This document shows, in pieces, positions 36,984 through 47,785 of a stretch of DNA of 64,000 bases. Position numbers and translations under genes: made by a program. Every line of letters begins with the position of its first letter. Within the stretch, counting starts at the first letter, position 1. Where the stretch lies: contig NZ_JANTYU010000004.1 of NCBI RefSeq assembly GCF_024806835.1, forward strand, positions 310,001-374,000, in the 5' to 3' direction. The notes beneath the pieces are model-generated. The model did no database searches. It was given only the letters and a program-made list of their open reading frames with translations, and was not told the DNA's origin. Source of the stretch: Xanthomonas sp. 3793. GTDB taxonomy: Bacteria; Pseudomonadota; Gammaproteobacteria; Xanthomonadales; Xanthomonadaceae.

Positions 36984-38456
36984 ATGCCACGTTTCCCCGA
37001 CCAGCTGCTGTACATCGGCGGCCGTTATGTTCCCGCCCGAGGCGGCCACACATTCGAAGTCGTCAATCCCGCGACCGGCGAGGTGCTGGCCAACGTGCAC
37101 AACGCTGGCGCCGACGATCTGGATGCTGCGGTCGATAGCGCCAAGGCCGGCCAACGCGTATGGGCCGCGCTCACGACGGTGGAACGCTCGCGCATCCTGC
37201 TGCGCGCGGTGGCGCTGCTGCGCGAGCGCAACGATGCGCTGGCCGAGCTGGAGACGCTCAACACCGGCAAGCCGTTGAGCGAAACCCGCAGTGTGGACAT
37301 CGTCACCGGTGCCGACGTGCTGGAGTACTACGCCGCCGTGTCGCAGGCATTGCAAGGCGTACAGGTGCCCTTGCGCGAGGGGAGCTTTTTCTACACGCGG
37401 CACGAGCCGCTGGGCGTGGTCGGCGCCATCGGCGCGTGGAATTACCCGATCCAGATCGCATTGTGGAAGGCCGCACCGGCACTGGCGGCCGGCAACGCGA
37501 TGATCTTCAAGCCCAGCGAAGTCACTCCGCTCACTGCACTCAAGCTGGCGGAGCTGTTCACCGAAGCCGGCCTGCCCGATGGCGTATTCAACGTACTGCC
37601 AGGCGATGGCGCCAGCGTGGGCACCGCGCTGACCGAGCACCCGCAAATCGAAAAGATCAGCTTTACCGGCGGCACCGCCACCGGACGCAAGGTGATGGCC
37701 AGCGCATCGAGTTCGTCGTTGAAAGACGTGACCATGGAGCTGGGCGGCAAATCCCCGCTGATCGTCTGCGCCGATGCCGATCTGGATCTGGCTGCCGACA
37801 TCGCGATGATGGCCAACTTCTACAGCTCCGGCCAGGTGTGCACCAATGGCACCCGGGTGTTCGTGCCGCGTGCGCTGCGCACCGCCTTCGAAGCGCGGCT
37901 GCTGGCACGCGTGCAACGCATCCATATCGGCGACCCGCTCGACGAACGCACCACCTTCGGCCCGATGGTCAGCGCCGCGCACATGCAGCGCGTGCTGGAC
38001 TACATCGAACAAGGCAAGGCCGAGGGCGCGCGCCTGCTGTGCGGCGGCGAGCGCCTGCGCGACGGCGCACTGGCGCAAGGTTGCTACGTGGCGCCGACGA
38101 TCTTCAGCGATTGCAGCGACGTGATGACGATCGTGCGCGAGGAGATCTTCGGGCCGGTGCTGAGCCTGCTCCCCTACGACGACGAAGACGAAGCGGTGAC
38201 GCGCGCCAATGCCACCACCTACGGGTTGGCGGCCGGTGTGGTCACGCCCGATCTGGCGCGTGCGCACCGGCTGATCCATCGCCTGGAAGCGGGCATCTGC
38301 TGGATCAACACCTGGGGCGAGTCACCCGCACCGATGCCGGTGGGCGGTTACAAGCAGTCCGGCGTGGGTCGCGAGAATGGCCTGGCCACCCTGCAGGCGT
38401 ATACGCGCACCAAGTCGGTCCAGGTCGAGCTGGAACGCTACGCATCGGTGTTTTGA
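36984..38456 (+). CDS. betB: Betaine aldehyde dehydrogenase
   Basis: 490 aa NAD(P)-dependent enzyme that turns betaine aldehyde into glycine betaine. Catalytic Glu near 252 lies in MELGGKSPL and catalytic Cys near 286 in [13 protein letters not shown]; cofactor and substrate segments [16 protein letters not shown] and EIFGPVLSL follow family order. The numbering agrees with E. coli BetB. A very strong Shine-Dalgarno AAGGAGG lies at 36971-36977. Follows betT by 38 bp. Confidence 0.96.
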   Translation: MPRFPDQLLYIGGRYVPARGGHTFEVVNPATGEVLANVHNAGADDLDAAVDSAKAGQRVWAALTTVERSRILLRAVALLRERNDALAELETLNTGKPLSETRSVDIVTGADVLEYYAAVSQALQGVQVPLREGSFFYTRHEPLGVVGAIGAWNYPIQIALWKAAPALAAGNAMIFKPSEVTPLTALKLAELFTEAGLPDGVFNVLPGDGASVGTALTEHPQIEKISFTGGTATGRKVMASASSSSLKDVTMELGGKSPLIVCADADLDLAADIAMMANFYSSGQVCTNGTRVFVPRALRTAFEARLLARVQRIHIGDPLDERTTFGPMVSAAHMQRVLDYIEQGKAEGARLLCGGERLRDGALAQGCYVAPTIFSDCSDVMTIVREEIFGPVLSLLPYDDEDEAVTRANATTYGLAAGVVTPDLARAHRLIHRLEAGICWINTWGESPAPMPVGGYKQSGVGRENGLATLQAYTRTKSVQVELERYASVF

Positions 38457-38604
38457 GCGGCCGACGCTGCAACGCACGCCATCGCTGGATGCGTGCGTTG
38501 CGCCCAACACACGCGCTGCGCGCACCACCACATTGCCGCGCCCAGAACAGCGACGACGCAGTGCCTTGACTGCCGCAGCACCGCACACGCATCAGGAGAC
38601 CACC

Positions 38605-40275
38605 ATGCAACGCGAATACGACTACATCATCATCGGCGCCGGTTCGGCAGGCAACGTGCTGGCCGCACGTCTGACCGAAGACCCGGGCGTGAAGGTGCTC
38701 CTGCTCGAAGCGGGCGGGCCGGACTACCGGCTGGACTTCCGCACCCAGATGCCGGCCGCGCTGGCGTTTCCGCTGCAGGGCCGCCGCTACAACTGGGCCT
38801 ATGAAACAGAACCGGAGCCGCATATGGACAACCGGCGCATGGAGTGCGGGCGCGGCAAGGGCCTGGGTGGTTCGTCGCTGATCAACGGCATGTGCTACAT
38901 CCGCGGCAACGCGCTCGATTTCGATCACTGGGCCAAACGCCCGGGGTTGGAGGACTGGAGCTACCGCGATGTGCTGCCGTACTTTCGCAAGGCCGAAACG
39001 CGCGACATCGGCGCCAACGATTACCACGGCGGCGAGGGCCCGGTCAGCGTGGCCACGCCGAAGAACGACAACAACGTGCTGTTCCACGCCATGGTCGATG
39101 CCGGCGTGCAGGCTGGCTACCCGCGCACCGACGATCTCAACGGCTACCAGCAGGAAGGTTTCGGTCCGATGGACCGCACCGTCACCCCACGCGGACGCCG
39201 CGCCAGTACCGCGCGCGGCTATCTGGACATGGCCAGGCCGCGCGATGGCCTGCATATCGTCACCCATGCAACCACCGACCGCATCCTGTTTGCCGGCAAG
39301 CGCGCGATCGGCGTGCATTACCTGGTCGGCAACAGCAGCGAAGGCATCGATGCGCACGCGCGCCGCGAAGTGCTGGTATGTGCGGGCGCCATCGCCTCAC
39401 CGCAGCTGTTGCAGCGCTCCGGTGTCGGCGCGCCCGATCTGCTGCGTGCACTCGACGTCCAACTGGTCCACGACCTGCCCGGCGTCGGCCAGAACCTGCA
39501 GGATCATCTGGAGGTCTACATCCAGTACGCGTGCACCAAGCCGGTCTCGTTGTACCCCGCGCTGCAGTGGTGGAACCAGCCTGCGATTGGCGCCGAGTGG
39601 CTGTTCGCCGGCACCGGCACCGGTGCCAGCAACCAGTTCGAAGCCGGCGGTTTCATCCGCACGCGCGACGAGTTCGACTGGCCCAACATCCAGTACCACT
39701 TCCTGCCGGTGGCGATCAATTACAACGGCAGCAATGCGGTGAAGGAACACGGGTTTCAGGCGCATGTGGGCTCGATGCGCACGCCCAGCCGCGGGCGCGT
39801 GCATGCCACCTCGCGCGACCCGCACCAGCATCCGTCCATCCTCTTCAACTACCAGTCCACCGATCAGGACTGGCAGGAATTCCGCGATGCGATCCGCATC
39901 ACCCGCGAGATCATCGCCCAGCCCGCACTCGATGCGTATCGCGGACGCGAGATCAGCCCGAGCGCAGACTGCAAGACCGATGCCGAGCTGGACGCCTTCG
40001 TGCGTGCGCGGGCGGAGACGGCGTATCACCCGTCGTGCTCGTGTGCGATGGGCACCGACGACATGGCCGTGGTGGATGGCCAGGGCCGCGTGCACGGCAT
40101 GGAAGGCCTGCGCGTCATCGACGCCTCGATCATGCCGCGCATCATCACCGGCAACCTCAATGCCACCACCATCATGATTGCCGAGAAGATCGCCGACCGT
40201 ATGCGGGGACGGACACCGTTGCCGCGCAGCACTGCCGATTACTACATCGCCGGCGATGCACCCGTGCGCCGGTAA
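38605..40275 (+). CDS. betA: Choline dehydrogenase
   Basis: 556 aa GMC-family FAD enzyme oxidising choline to betaine aldehyde. FAD motif [19 protein letters not shown] at the N terminus, GMC signatures [15 protein letters not shown] and [15 protein letters not shown], catalytic His in [13 protein letters not shown] and the C-terminal [15 protein letters not shown]. The start is ATG 38605 with GGAG upstream; the long in-frame extension before it is antisense to betB ends. Completes the betT-betB-betA set. No betI repressor is found in the window. Confidence 0.96.
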   Translation: MQREYDYIIIGAGSAGNVLAARLTEDPGVKVLLLEAGGPDYRLDFRTQMPAALAFPLQGRRYNWAYETEPEPHMDNRRMECGRGKGLGGSSLINGMCYIRGNALDFDHWAKRPGLEDWSYRDVLPYFRKAETRDIGANDYHGGEGPVSVATPKNDNNVLFHAMVDAGVQAGYPRTDDLNGYQQEGFGPMDRTVTPRGRRASTARGYLDMARPRDGLHIVTHATTDRILFAGKRAIGVHYLVGNSSEGIDAHARREVLVCAGAIASPQLLQRSGVGAPDLLRALDVQLVHDLPGVGQNLQDHLEVYIQYACTKPVSLYPALQWWNQPAIGAEWLFAGTGTGASNQFEAGGFIRTRDEFDWPNIQYHFLPVAINYNGSNAVKEHGFQAHVGSMRTPSRGRVHATSRDPHQHPSILFNYQSTDQDWQEFRDAIRITREIIAQPALDAYRGREISPSADCKTDAELDAFVRARAETAYHPSCSCAMGTDDMAVVDGQGRVHGMEGLRVIDASIMPRIITGNLNATTIMIAEKIADRMRGRTPLPRSTADYYIAGDAPVRR

Positions 40276-40299
40276 CGATCGGCAACGAGTGAGGCCCGT

Positions 40300-40331
40300 G
40301 GATGCGCGACGCACTAACCCGTCGCGCATCC
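40300..40331 (+). terminator. Hairpin after betA
   Basis: Perfect 11-bp stem GGATGCGCGAC / GTCGCGCATCC (40300-40310 with 40321-40331) and a 10-nt loop, 24 nt past the betA stop. No T run follows, so termination is likely weak or factor-assisted. Confidence 0.45.
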
Positions 40332-40467
40332 GTCGCAGCCCATCGCAAGGCGCTGCGCCTTCGTCGAAAGATGCGCCTTGCCGTTACGTGCCAGCCGCAC
40401 TGCCCCGCCGCACGACAGCCCCTGCCGCGCGGCACCGTCGCCCGCACGCGTGGGATATGCTTTGCGC

Positions 40468-40920
40468 ATGAACTCGGACATCCACCCGGAAGCCGCCATC
40501 GCGCCCGGCTATCTGGCCAACCATGCCGCGCGCGTCTTCAATCGCAGTGTCGACGCCCGCCTGCGCGAACACGGGCTGACCCTTGCGCTGATTGCGCCGT
40601 TGCTGCTGCTGTCGTGGAAAGGCCCGATGCTGCAGCGGGACCTGGTGCGCCACTCCGCAGTGAAACAGCCTGCCATGGCCGCGCTGCTGGACAAGCTCGA
40701 AGCGATGGCGCTGATTGCGCGCGAGGCGACGTCCAACGACAAACGCGCCGCCACCGTGCGGTTGACTGATGCCGGCAAAGACGCAGCCGCCGCCGGGCGC
40801 ACTGCGCTGCTCCACTTCAATGCAGTCGGCGTCTCGGGATTTTCCAGCGAAGAAGCCGGGCTGCTGACGGTCCTGCTTGGCCGGCTGATCGCCAACCTGG
40901 AATCCGCCGCAGGCGAATAG
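40468..40920 (+). CDS. MarR-family transcriptional regulator
   Basis: 150 aa. A winged helix with the dimer helices at both ends: ANHAARVFNRSVDARLREHGLTLALIAPL, then LQRDLVRHSAVKQPAMAALLDKLEAMALIAREATSNDKRAATV (recognition helix and wing) and LLTVLLGRLIANLE. MarR proteins usually repress neighbouring genes until they bind a small phenolic or other ligand. A 13-bp perfect dyad just after its stop, before the FAD monooxygenase, is the obvious operator. Start ATG 40468. Confidence 0.9.
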   Translation: MNSDIHPEAAIAPGYLANHAARVFNRSVDARLREHGLTLALIAPLLLLSWKGPMLQRDLVRHSAVKQPAMAALLDKLEAMALIAREATSNDKRAATVRLTDAGKDAAAAGRTALLHFNAVGVSGFSSEEAGLLTVLLGRLIANLESAAGE

Positions 40921-40921
40921 C

Positions 40922-40953
40922 ATCACGCATGATATTTAAGTATCATGCGTGAT
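40922..40953 (+). promoter_or_regulatory. Perfect 13-bp dyad, putative MarR operator
   Basis: ATCACGCATGATA at 40922-40934 is the exact reverse complement of TATCATGCGTGAT at 40941-40953, with a 6-bp TTTAAG spacer. It begins two bases after the MarR stop and ends 25 nt before the monooxygenase start. Such a site would let MarR repress the monooxygenase independently of its own promoter. Confidence 0.8.
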
Positions 40954-40978
40954 ATACATTCACTGCAGGAGCGGCACC

Positions 40979-42181
40979 ATGTCCCCCCGGATTCTCATCA
41001 GTGGCGCAAGCGTCGCCGGGACCACTGCAGCATGGTGGCTTGACGCCTACGGAGTCGAAGCCGAGGTCGTCGAACGCGCACCGGCGTTTCGTGATGGCGG
41101 CCAGAACGTCGACGTGCGCGGCAGCGCCCGCGAAGTGCTGCGCCGCATGGGACTGGAAGCACGCGCATTCGAACGCAGCACCAAGGAGCTCGGCACCGAT
41201 TGGGTGAGCGGAGACAATCGCGTCATTGCGCGCTTCAAGGCAGACGAGTCCGACACCGACAGCGGGCCTACCGCCGACCTGGAAATCCGTCGCGGCGACC
41301 TTGCGCGCATCCTGTACGACGCCACCCGCGAGCGCGTGCCCTATCGCTTCGGCGACAGCATTCGCGAGGTTGCCCAGGACCAGGACGGCGTGGACGTCAC
41401 TTTCCACAGCGGCCGATCCGCACGCTACGACGCTGTCGTGGTCGCCGAAGGCGTTGGCGCGCAGACGCGTGAGCTGGTGTTTCCCGGAGAGAACGTGCCG
41501 TACTGGATGGACATGACCATCGCGTACTTCAGCATCCCCCAACTCCCGCACGACAGTGCGTATGCCAGGCAATACAACACGGTGGGCGGACGCGGCGCGA
41601 CATTGAAACCCGCACTGGACGGCAAGCTGGGCGCCTATCTCGGCCTGCAGAAGCGGCCCGAGGGCGAGAACGCGTGGAGCCCGGAGCGGCAACGGCGCTA
41701 CATGCAAGCGCAATTTGCCAACGACGGCTGGGAATTTCCGCGCATTCTCGACGTAATGAAGGATGTCGACGATTTCTACTTCGACGTGCTACGGCAGGTG
41801 CGCATGCCGCGATGGTCCGCCGGCCGGGTGGTGTTGACCGGCGATGCCGCATGGTGCCCCACATCGCTGTCGGGTATCGGCACGACGCTGGCGATGGTCG
41901 GCAGCTATGTGCTGGCGGGCGAACTTGCGCAGGCCAGCGCGCCGACGCAGGCGTTTACGCACTACGAACGGATCATGCGCCCGTTCGTCAAAGAGGGGCA
42001 GAACGTCCCCAAGATCGTCCCGCGCCTGCTCTGGCCGCACTCCGCTGTCGGGCTGAGGCTGCTGCGCGGCGCGATGCGCCTGGCAGGCACCCCGCTTGTC
42101 CGACGCGTGATCAACAACAGCTTCGCGCGCGATTCCAACAGCATCGCCTTGCCAGACTATCGGCCGGTGCAGCCGCGCTGA
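40979..42181 (+). CDS. FAD-dependent monooxygenase (PHBH/TetX-like)
   Basis: 400 aa. N-terminal Rossmann ILISGASVAGTTAAWWLDAYG binds FAD, LEIRRGDLARILYD and VVVAEGVGAQTRELVF match the DG-type middle motif, and VVLTGDAAWCPTSLSGIGTTLAMVGSYVLAGEL is the second FAD motif (GD). Relatives hydroxylate aromatic compounds or inactivate tetracyclines. The substrate is not clear from sequence. It lies under a likely MarR operator, which fits induction by an aromatic or xenobiotic molecule. Confidence 0.88.
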   Translation: MSPRILISGASVAGTTAAWWLDAYGVEAEVVERAPAFRDGGQNVDVRGSAREVLRRMGLEARAFERSTKELGTDWVSGDNRVIARFKADESDTDSGPTADLEIRRGDLARILYDATRERVPYRFGDSIREVAQDQDGVDVTFHSGRSARYDAVVVAEGVGAQTRELVFPGENVPYWMDMTIAYFSIPQLPHDSAYARQYNTVGGRGATLKPALDGKLGAYLGLQKRPEGENAWSPERQRRYMQAQFANDGWEFPRILDVMKDVDDFYFDVLRQVRMPRWSAGRVVLTGDAAWCPTSLSGIGTTLAMVGSYVLAGELAQASAPTQAFTHYERIMRPFVKEGQNVPKIVPRLLWPHSAVGLRLLRGAMRLAGTPLVRRVINNSFARDSNSIALPDYRPVQPR

Positions 42182-42340
42182 AACGGTCGTTGTCGCCGAT
42201 CGACGACAACGACGGCACGACAATGCGCCCGCGCTAAAGCGCACCGCTGCGATACGCAGGCAATCGGCGGCGCATCCCTTGCCACGACCCTGCCTGATGC
42301 GACAACGACACCTCCGCAGCGCCGCAGTTACCCGATCGGC

Positions 42341-42370
42341 CTGCGTGGTTCTTGCTGAAGAACCACGCAG
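42341..42370. terminator. Hairpin between convergent monooxygenase and TonB-dependent receptor
   Basis: Perfect 13-bp stem CTGCGTGGTTCTT / AAGAACCACGCAG (42341-42353 with 42358-42370) with GCTG loop. No T tract, but the position between convergent genes suggests a bidirectional terminator. Confidence 0.6.
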
Positions 42371-42382
42371 CGCCCGGCGCCT

Positions 42383-45259
42383 CTAGAACTTCAGATCCGC
42401 ACGCACATACCAGAAACGCCCGCCGGGGACGTCGTAAGTGGAGGCGTCGTAGCCATTGAGTGAGCACGACAGGCAGATCGGGGGATCCTTGTCGAAGACG
42501 TTGTTCAAGCCGGCGTTGAGTTGCAGTCCCTTGAGCCAGTCGAAGCGGTATCCCACCTGCGCATCGTGATAGGTGATCGCATCCAGCCGATTTGTGCCGA
42601 CCGACGGATCCGAGCACACCGCAAACTCCACCGCATCGCCGCACTGCTCGGTGAGCTTGGAGATGTGGCGCGCCGTCCACGATGCGGTCCAGTTGCCCAG
42701 CGACCAATCCAGCACGGCATTGCTGGTCCACTCGGGAATCGCACTGTCGACCACTTCGATCCCCGGCCCCTGTGGCTGCCGCTGCCCGGCTGCGCCCAGT
42801 GCTTCGTAACGGCCCACGAAGGTGTTCTGCCATGACAGCTTGAAGCGGCCGAATGCGCTTTCCGGCAGCGTCCAGAACAGGTCCACGTCCCAACCATCGG
42901 TCTTGATCGAGCCCAGGTTGGTGAGCCGGTTGTTGAAGGCGTTGATGCCGCCGGTGGACGCGCGCCCGATGCCGTCGCAATACAGCGCATCCAGCGTATC
43001 GACGCACAGATCCAGCTGCGTCTGCGCGTTGATGGCCTGGATCGCGCCATCGACGTGATGGCGATAGAACGTCACCTCCATGTCCAGCCGGTCGGACCAG
43101 CTGGCGTTGCTGGCAAAGCCCGGACTGAACACAAAGCCGGCGCTAAAGCTGCGCGAGCGCTCCGGATCCAGTTGCTCGTTGCCGCCGGTGGTCACCGAAA
43201 TCTGCTGGTTGGCCTGCTGGTAACCGTCCGGCACGCCCAGTGCCGCGCAGTTGGCCGCACTGCCGCGCGGCGCGGTACCGCCCAGGCCGATCGAGCAGGG
43301 ATCGGACAATTGCAGATCGGCGCGCGCAGCCGAACCGAACAGCTCGCCGATGGTGGGCGCACGGAAACCTTCGGCGTAGCTGGTCCGCAACACCAGCTCA
43401 TCGGTGACCTGCCAGCGCAGGCCGTACTTGGGCGTGAATTCACCGCCGAAGGTGGAGTAATCCGAGTAACGGCCGGCGATGTTCAGATCGAGCTTGTCGC
43501 CCAACGACGAGTTGGCGAAGATCGGGATGTTCAGCTCGAGATACGCCTCGTTGACGTCGTAGCTACCGGAGGTCGGCAACGACGGCACGCCGTTGTAGCG
43601 GCCGGCCACGGTGAGCGGATCGGGCTGATACGAGCCTTCGTACTTGCGGTATTCGTAACCGCCGGCAAACGATACCGCGCCGCCCGGCAGCTGGAACAAT
43701 TCGCTGCTGAGGTTGGCGGTGAACAGGCTCAACTCGTTCTGGCTGCGATCGCGCACCACCGGCTGGATCCAGCGCAACATCTCCGGGGTGATGCTGCCGG
43801 CGCCGCTGAAGATATCCAGCGGCACGCAGCCGGCCACCGCCGCGCACGCGGCCGGGTCGCCCAAGGCCAGATTGATGTTGAACAGGTTGTAGCTGCCGTA
43901 GTTGGTCTGCTCGGCCTTGTTTTTGCTGTACATGCCGTTGACATCCCAATACCAGGTGCGCGCGGCCGCTTCGAACGTCCCTACCAGCCCGGTGCCGACG
44001 TACTGCGTATCCACCTGCTGTTCGTAGCGACGCGGCCCGCCTTCCACCGGACGCCGGCCGATCTGGATCAGGTTGGTGGCCGAGTTCAGATCGAACCCGA
44101 ACGGATTGAACGGATTCAAGCCGGAAATCACGATGTTGTCGGCGAGCGGATTGCCGGTACCGGCATCGGGGCCGAGAAAGATCGGCTCCGGCGCGGCCTG
44201 GTTGGTCGACTCGCGGCGATTGCCCAATGCCTTGACGTACCACTGCACGTCGTCGTTGAAGTAATAGCGGAACTGCGCAAACACGCCCTTGCGCTCGGAT
44301 GGTGTCAGCAACAGGTTCTGCTCGGCGAAGTTGTAGCGGTCTGCGGTGCCGAAGCAGTGATAGTCGTCGCCGCGTGTGCACCCAGCGCTGCCGTCGTATT
44401 GCGGCGTGCCCACGCCTGCATTGGGCGTGAGGTTCTGGCGCGCGCCGGTGTTCGGGTCGACGAACTGAAAGCGCCCATCCGGCGTGGCCGAGCTGCCGAA
44501 GGTCAGTCCGGTGCCCGGGATCGGAAAGCGCGCCTGCGCACGGTCGCGCGCATAGATCGGGTCCTGCTTGACGTAGCTGGCGCCCAGAAACAGGCTGAAA
44601 TCCTCGCCGCTGGTGCCCCAGGCCAGGTCCACGCCCTGGTTGGCGCCATCGCCCTTGCCGTATTGACCATAGTTGAGCGTGACCTGCGCGCCGTCGAAGC
44701 TGCGCCGGGTGATGATGTTGACCACGCCGGCAATCGCATCGGAGCCGTATAACGACGAAGCGCCGTCTTCGAGCACTTCGATGCGTTCGACGATCGCCAG
44801 CGGGATGGTGTTGAGGTCGGTCGACGAGCCCACGCCCGAGGCGGACGACTCGTTGACCCAGCGGATGCCATCGACCAGCACCAGCACGCGCTTGGAGCCC
44901 AGGTGGCGCAGATCCACCTGCGCCGAACCCGCCCCCACGCCGCTGCCGTCGGGCGGAAAACCGAAATTGCCGGACGAATTGAACTTGGCATTGAGCGCCG
45001 AACCGGACGCGGTGAGCTCCTGCAGCACTTCGCCGATCGAGGTCAGGCCGGTACGTTCGATATCTGCGCGGTTGAGCGTCTGGATCGGCACCTGACCTTG
45101 CAGCTCCGCGGTCTTGATGCGGGTGCCGGTGACTTGCACGCTATCGAGCGTACGCGTGCCGGGGGCGTCGGGCTGTTGCGCCCAGGCCAGCGTGGGAATC
45201 AGACACAACGACAGCTGCACGGCCAGGCATGACCGAGACGGGGCAATCAGACGCTTCAT
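42383..45259 (-). CDS. TonB-dependent outer-membrane receptor
   Basis: 958 aa. Signal peptide (residues 1-28, ending LAWAQQ), then plug domain with [55 protein letters not shown] and [15 protein letters not shown]; the rest is a beta-barrel ending in the outer-membrane signature phenylalanine (YVRADLKF). Several cysteine pairs lie in outer loops ([23 protein letters not shown]). Start ATG 45259 follows AGAGAAAGG. Cargo unknown; no transporter or enzyme for a defined ligand adjoins it, and it is divergent from a lytic transglycosylase. Confidence 0.92.
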   Translation of the reverse strand: MKRLIAPSRSCLAVQLSLCLIPTLAWAQQPDAPGTRTLDSVQVTGTRIKTAELQGQVPIQTLNRADIERTGLTSIGEVLQELTASGSALNAKFNSSGNFGFPPDGSGVGAGSAQVDLRHLGSKRVLVLVDGIRWVNESSASGVGSSTDLNTIPLAIVERIEVLEDGASSLYGSDAIAGVVNIITRRSFDGAQVTLNYGQYGKGDGANQGVDLAWGTSGEDFSLFLGASYVKQDPIYARDRAQARFPIPGTGLTFGSSATPDGRFQFVDPNTGARQNLTPNAGVGTPQYDGSAGCTRGDDYHCFGTADRYNFAEQNLLLTPSERKGVFAQFRYYFNDDVQWYVKALGNRRESTNQAAPEPIFLGPDAGTGNPLADNIVISGLNPFNPFGFDLNSATNLIQIGRRPVEGGPRRYEQQVDTQYVGTGLVGTFEAAARTWYWDVNGMYSKNKAEQTNYGSYNLFNINLALGDPAACAAVAGCVPLDIFSGAGSITPEMLRWIQPVVRDRSQNELSLFTANLSSELFQLPGGAVSFAGGYEYRKYEGSYQPDPLTVAGRYNGVPSLPTSGSYDVNEAYLELNIPIFANSSLGDKLDLNIAGRYSDYSTFGGEFTPKYGLRWQVTDELVLRTSYAEGFRAPTIGELFGSAARADLQLSDPCSIGLGGTAPRGSAANCAALGVPDGYQQANQQISVTTGGNEQLDPERSRSFSAGFVFSPGFASNASWSDRLDMEVTFYRHHVDGAIQAINAQTQLDLCVDTLDALYCDGIGRASTGGINAFNNRLTNLGSIKTDGWDVDLFWTLPESAFGRFKLSWQNTFVGRYEALGAAGQRQPQGPGIEVVDSAIPEWTSNAVLDWSLGNWTASWTARHISKLTEQCGDAVEFAVCSDPSVGTNRLDAITYHDAQVGYRFDWLKGLQLNAGLNNVFDKDPPICLSCSLNGYDASTYDVPGGRFWYVRADLKF

Positions 45260-45323
45260 CCTTTCTCTCTCCAGAAGGATCTTTGAGTGTCCGCACGCCC
45301 CCGTGCCCTGCGGTCCATCCCGA

Positions 45324-45352
45324 GTTGTAAACGAAACCTTAACGCACCGCAA
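45324..45352 (-). promoter_or_regulatory. Candidate promoter of the TonB-dependent receptor
   Basis: On the minus strand TTGCGG (45347-45352) and TACAAC (45324-45329) are separated by exactly 17 bp, giving a weak sigma-70-like pair. The leader to the ATG would be about 57 nt. Confidence 0.35.
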
Positions 45353-45531
45353 TCTGGCGATGCAGCACTGCGATGTGCGTCGCAGTGCGTGGTGTCTGCG
45401 CTGATGCCGACACCCGACGCATAAGCGCATCGTCCAGACGGTCGCCGCCGGGTGGCGTCGATGTGCCGCACGCTGCCGGGTGCGATACGTGTTCACTCAA
45501 GCGCTCAGGCGTGCTTCGGTATAGTCGCGCG

Positions 45532-47505
45532 ATGACTTATTTTCCCCGTCTTGCCACTGTTTTCGTCGGCCTGTTGTGCCTTGGCAGCACTGCGCTGCAT
45601 GCGCAAAGCCTGGATCCGCAATTGACTGCCATGCGCGATGCGATCGCTGCCGCAGAACGCGGCCAGTCCGATCCCGCCCAGCTCTCTGCATTGAGCCGCC
45701 ATCCGCTGTACGGCTGGCTGGAATTCGCCACGCTCAAGCGCAACATCGACAATGTCTCCAACGCGCAGGCGCAGGGATTCTTGCAGCGTTACGCCGGCCA
45801 GCCGGTGGCCGAAAGCTTCCGCAGCGCCTGGTTGCCGGCGGTCGCGCGCCGCCAGGACTGGAGCACCTTGCTGGCCAACTGGAAGGCCACCGACAACCTG
45901 GGCCTGCGCTGCGCGCAGCTGACCGCGCGCCAGGCTACCGGCAGGCTGGACGCACAGTGGAGCCGCGATGCGTTGACGTTGTGGCGTAACGGCAAGGCCC
46001 TGCCCGATGCCTGCGAGCCGGTGGTGGCGGGGCTGGAGTCGCGCGGCGAACTCAGCCCGGCACTGCGCTGGGAGCGGGTGGAAGCCGCTGCCGATGCGCA
46101 GCTGCCTGCAGTGATGCGTGCGGCGGCGCGCGGCTTGCCGGCGGCCGATCTGGCACTGGCCACCGATTACGCCGCCTTTCTCGACAAGGTCCACCCGCGT
46201 GCATTGGGTTGGCCCAAGACCGAGCGCAGCCGCCGCATCGCCGTCGATGGCCTGGCCAAGCTGGCCAAGACCGACCCGGACGCCGCCGAGCAACAGCTGC
46301 CGCAGTTCGCCAGCGCGCTGGGCTTGAGCGAGGCGCAACGCGGGCAGGTGCTGTATCAGATCGCGTTGTGGACGGTGGCGTCCTACCTGCCGGATTCGGC
46401 CCGCCGGCTCAACGCGGTGCCCGATACAGCCTACGACGAGCGCCTGCACGAATGGCGCGCGCGCGAGGCGATGTCGCGCGGCGATTGGCCTGCGGCATTG
46501 GCCGCCATCCGCAGGATGCCTGCCAGCCAGCGCGCCGATTCGCGTTGGCAGTATTTCGAAGCGCGCCTCGCCGAGAAGACCGGTTCGGCGGCGGCCGCAC
46601 AGCCGCTGTATCGCGCCGCTGCGCAGTCGCCGACCTTCCACGGCTTCCTGGCCGCCGACCGCCTGCAGCAGCCGTATCGGCTATGCCCGTGGGAGCCCAA
46701 GGACAGCCCGCAGGCAAAGGCCGCAGTGGCGCGCGACCCGGCATTGACCCGTGCGATTGCGTTGTTCCAGATCGATCGCCCCGGTTGGGCCGTGGCCGAA
46801 TGGAACGATGCCGCCAGCCGCTTCGACGACACCCAGCGCCGCCTGGCAGTGGAAGTGGCCAGCGACAACGGCTGGTTCGACCGCGCGGTGTTTGCGCTCG
46901 GCAAACAGCCGGACGAGCAACGACTGTATTCGTTGCGTTTCCCGTTGCATCACGATGACAGCATTCGCCGCGAAGCCGCCAAGAACGCCATCGACCCGGC
47001 ATGGGTTGCCGCAGAGATTCGTGCCGAAAGCATCTTCAATCCGCGTGCACGGTCGCCTGCCAACGCCATGGGCTTGATGCAGGTATTGCCCGGCACCGGC
47101 GCGGCGGTCGCCAAGGGCATCGCCCTGCCCGGCTACGCAGGTGCCGCCAGCCTGTACGAGCCGGACACCAACATCGCCATCGGCACCGCGTACCTGCGCC
47201 AGCTGCTCAATACCTACGGCCTGCCCTATCTCACCATCGCCGCCTACAACGCCGGCCCCGGCCCGACCGGCCGCTGGCAATCGCAACGGCCGGGCTTCGA
47301 TCCGGACTTCTGGATCGAGACCATCAGCTACAAGGAAACCCGCGAGTACGTTGCGCGTGTGCTGGCTTTCAGCGTGATCTACGACTGGCGCCTCAACGGC
47401 GACATGCTGCCGCTGAGCGACCGGCTGATGGGCAAGCTGGTGGACAAGCGCCAGAAACCGGTGTGCACGCCTGGCCAGAGCGCGAGCAACGCAGCGCAGG
47501 ACTGA
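45532..47505 (+). CDS. slt: Soluble lytic murein transglycosylase
   Basis: 657 aa periplasmic enzyme that cleaves peptidoglycan glycan strands with formation of anhydro-muramic ends. Signal peptide at residues 1-25 (LCLGSTALHAQS). A long helical superhelix domain (about residues 30-470) is followed by the catalytic lysozyme-like domain, with catalytic Glu near 499 in IRAESIFNPRARSPANAMGL, MQVLPGTG and AAYNAGPGPTGRW. Start ATG 45532. Convergent with the pectate lyase; a 13-bp hairpin separates them. Confidence 0.94.
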   Translation: MTYFPRLATVFVGLLCLGSTALHAQSLDPQLTAMRDAIAAAERGQSDPAQLSALSRHPLYGWLEFATLKRNIDNVSNAQAQGFLQRYAGQPVAESFRSAWLPAVARRQDWSTLLANWKATDNLGLRCAQLTARQATGRLDAQWSRDALTLWRNGKALPDACEPVVAGLESRGELSPALRWERVEAAADAQLPAVMRAAARGLPAADLALATDYAAFLDKVHPRALGWPKTERSRRIAVDGLAKLAKTDPDAAEQQLPQFASALGLSEAQRGQVLYQIALWTVASYLPDSARRLNAVPDTAYDERLHEWRAREAMSRGDWPAALAAIRRMPASQRADSRWQYFEARLAEKTGSAAAAQPLYRAAAQSPTFHGFLAADRLQQPYRLCPWEPKDSPQAKAAVARDPALTRAIALFQIDRPGWAVAEWNDAASRFDDTQRRLAVEVASDNGWFDRAVFALGKQPDEQRLYSLRFPLHHDDSIRREAAKNAIDPAWVAAEIRAESIFNPRARSPANAMGLMQVLPGTGAAVAKGIALPGYAGAASLYEPDTNIAIGTAYLRQLLNTYGLPYLTIAAYNAGPGPTGRWQSQRPGFDPDFWIETISYKETREYVARVLAFSVIYDWRLNGDMLPLSDRLMGKLVDKRQKPVCTPGQSASNAAQD

Positions 47506-47711
47506 GCGTACTTGCGCCGACGGGTATGGCCGCGCGGCCCAACGGTCGCGTTTGTGCCAGTGCGTTGTTCGACGCGAACTTTGCTTCATCGACGTGCGAT
47601 ACCGCGCCGCTTGCAGGACACGCGGCGATTGCATCGTTTGAAGCGCACTGGCGTTGCGTGCTGGCCTCGTCGACTGTTCTCAAGCGGGCATCCACGGTAA
47701 CCGGGCAAACG

Positions 47712-47741
47712 CACAACGCCCGCATCGCTGCGGGCGTTGTG
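47712..47741. terminator. Hairpin between convergent slt and pectate lyase
   Basis: Perfect 13-bp stem CACAACGCCCGCA / TGCGGGCGTTGTG (47712-47724 with 47729-47741), TCGC loop. A weak T-rich stretch follows on the minus strand only. Likely serves both converging genes. Confidence 0.6.
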
Positions 47742-47785
47742 TGATGGCCTGCAGCGCTGCAACCATCGCAGCGCTGCATCGCGCG

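Noticed and set aside
43055-44752. Long open frame on the plus strand opposite the TonB-dependent receptor
   Set aside because: High G+C creates long antisense frames. The sequence is rich in Arg/Ala/His/Gly with no domain, while the minus strand encodes a complete receptor.
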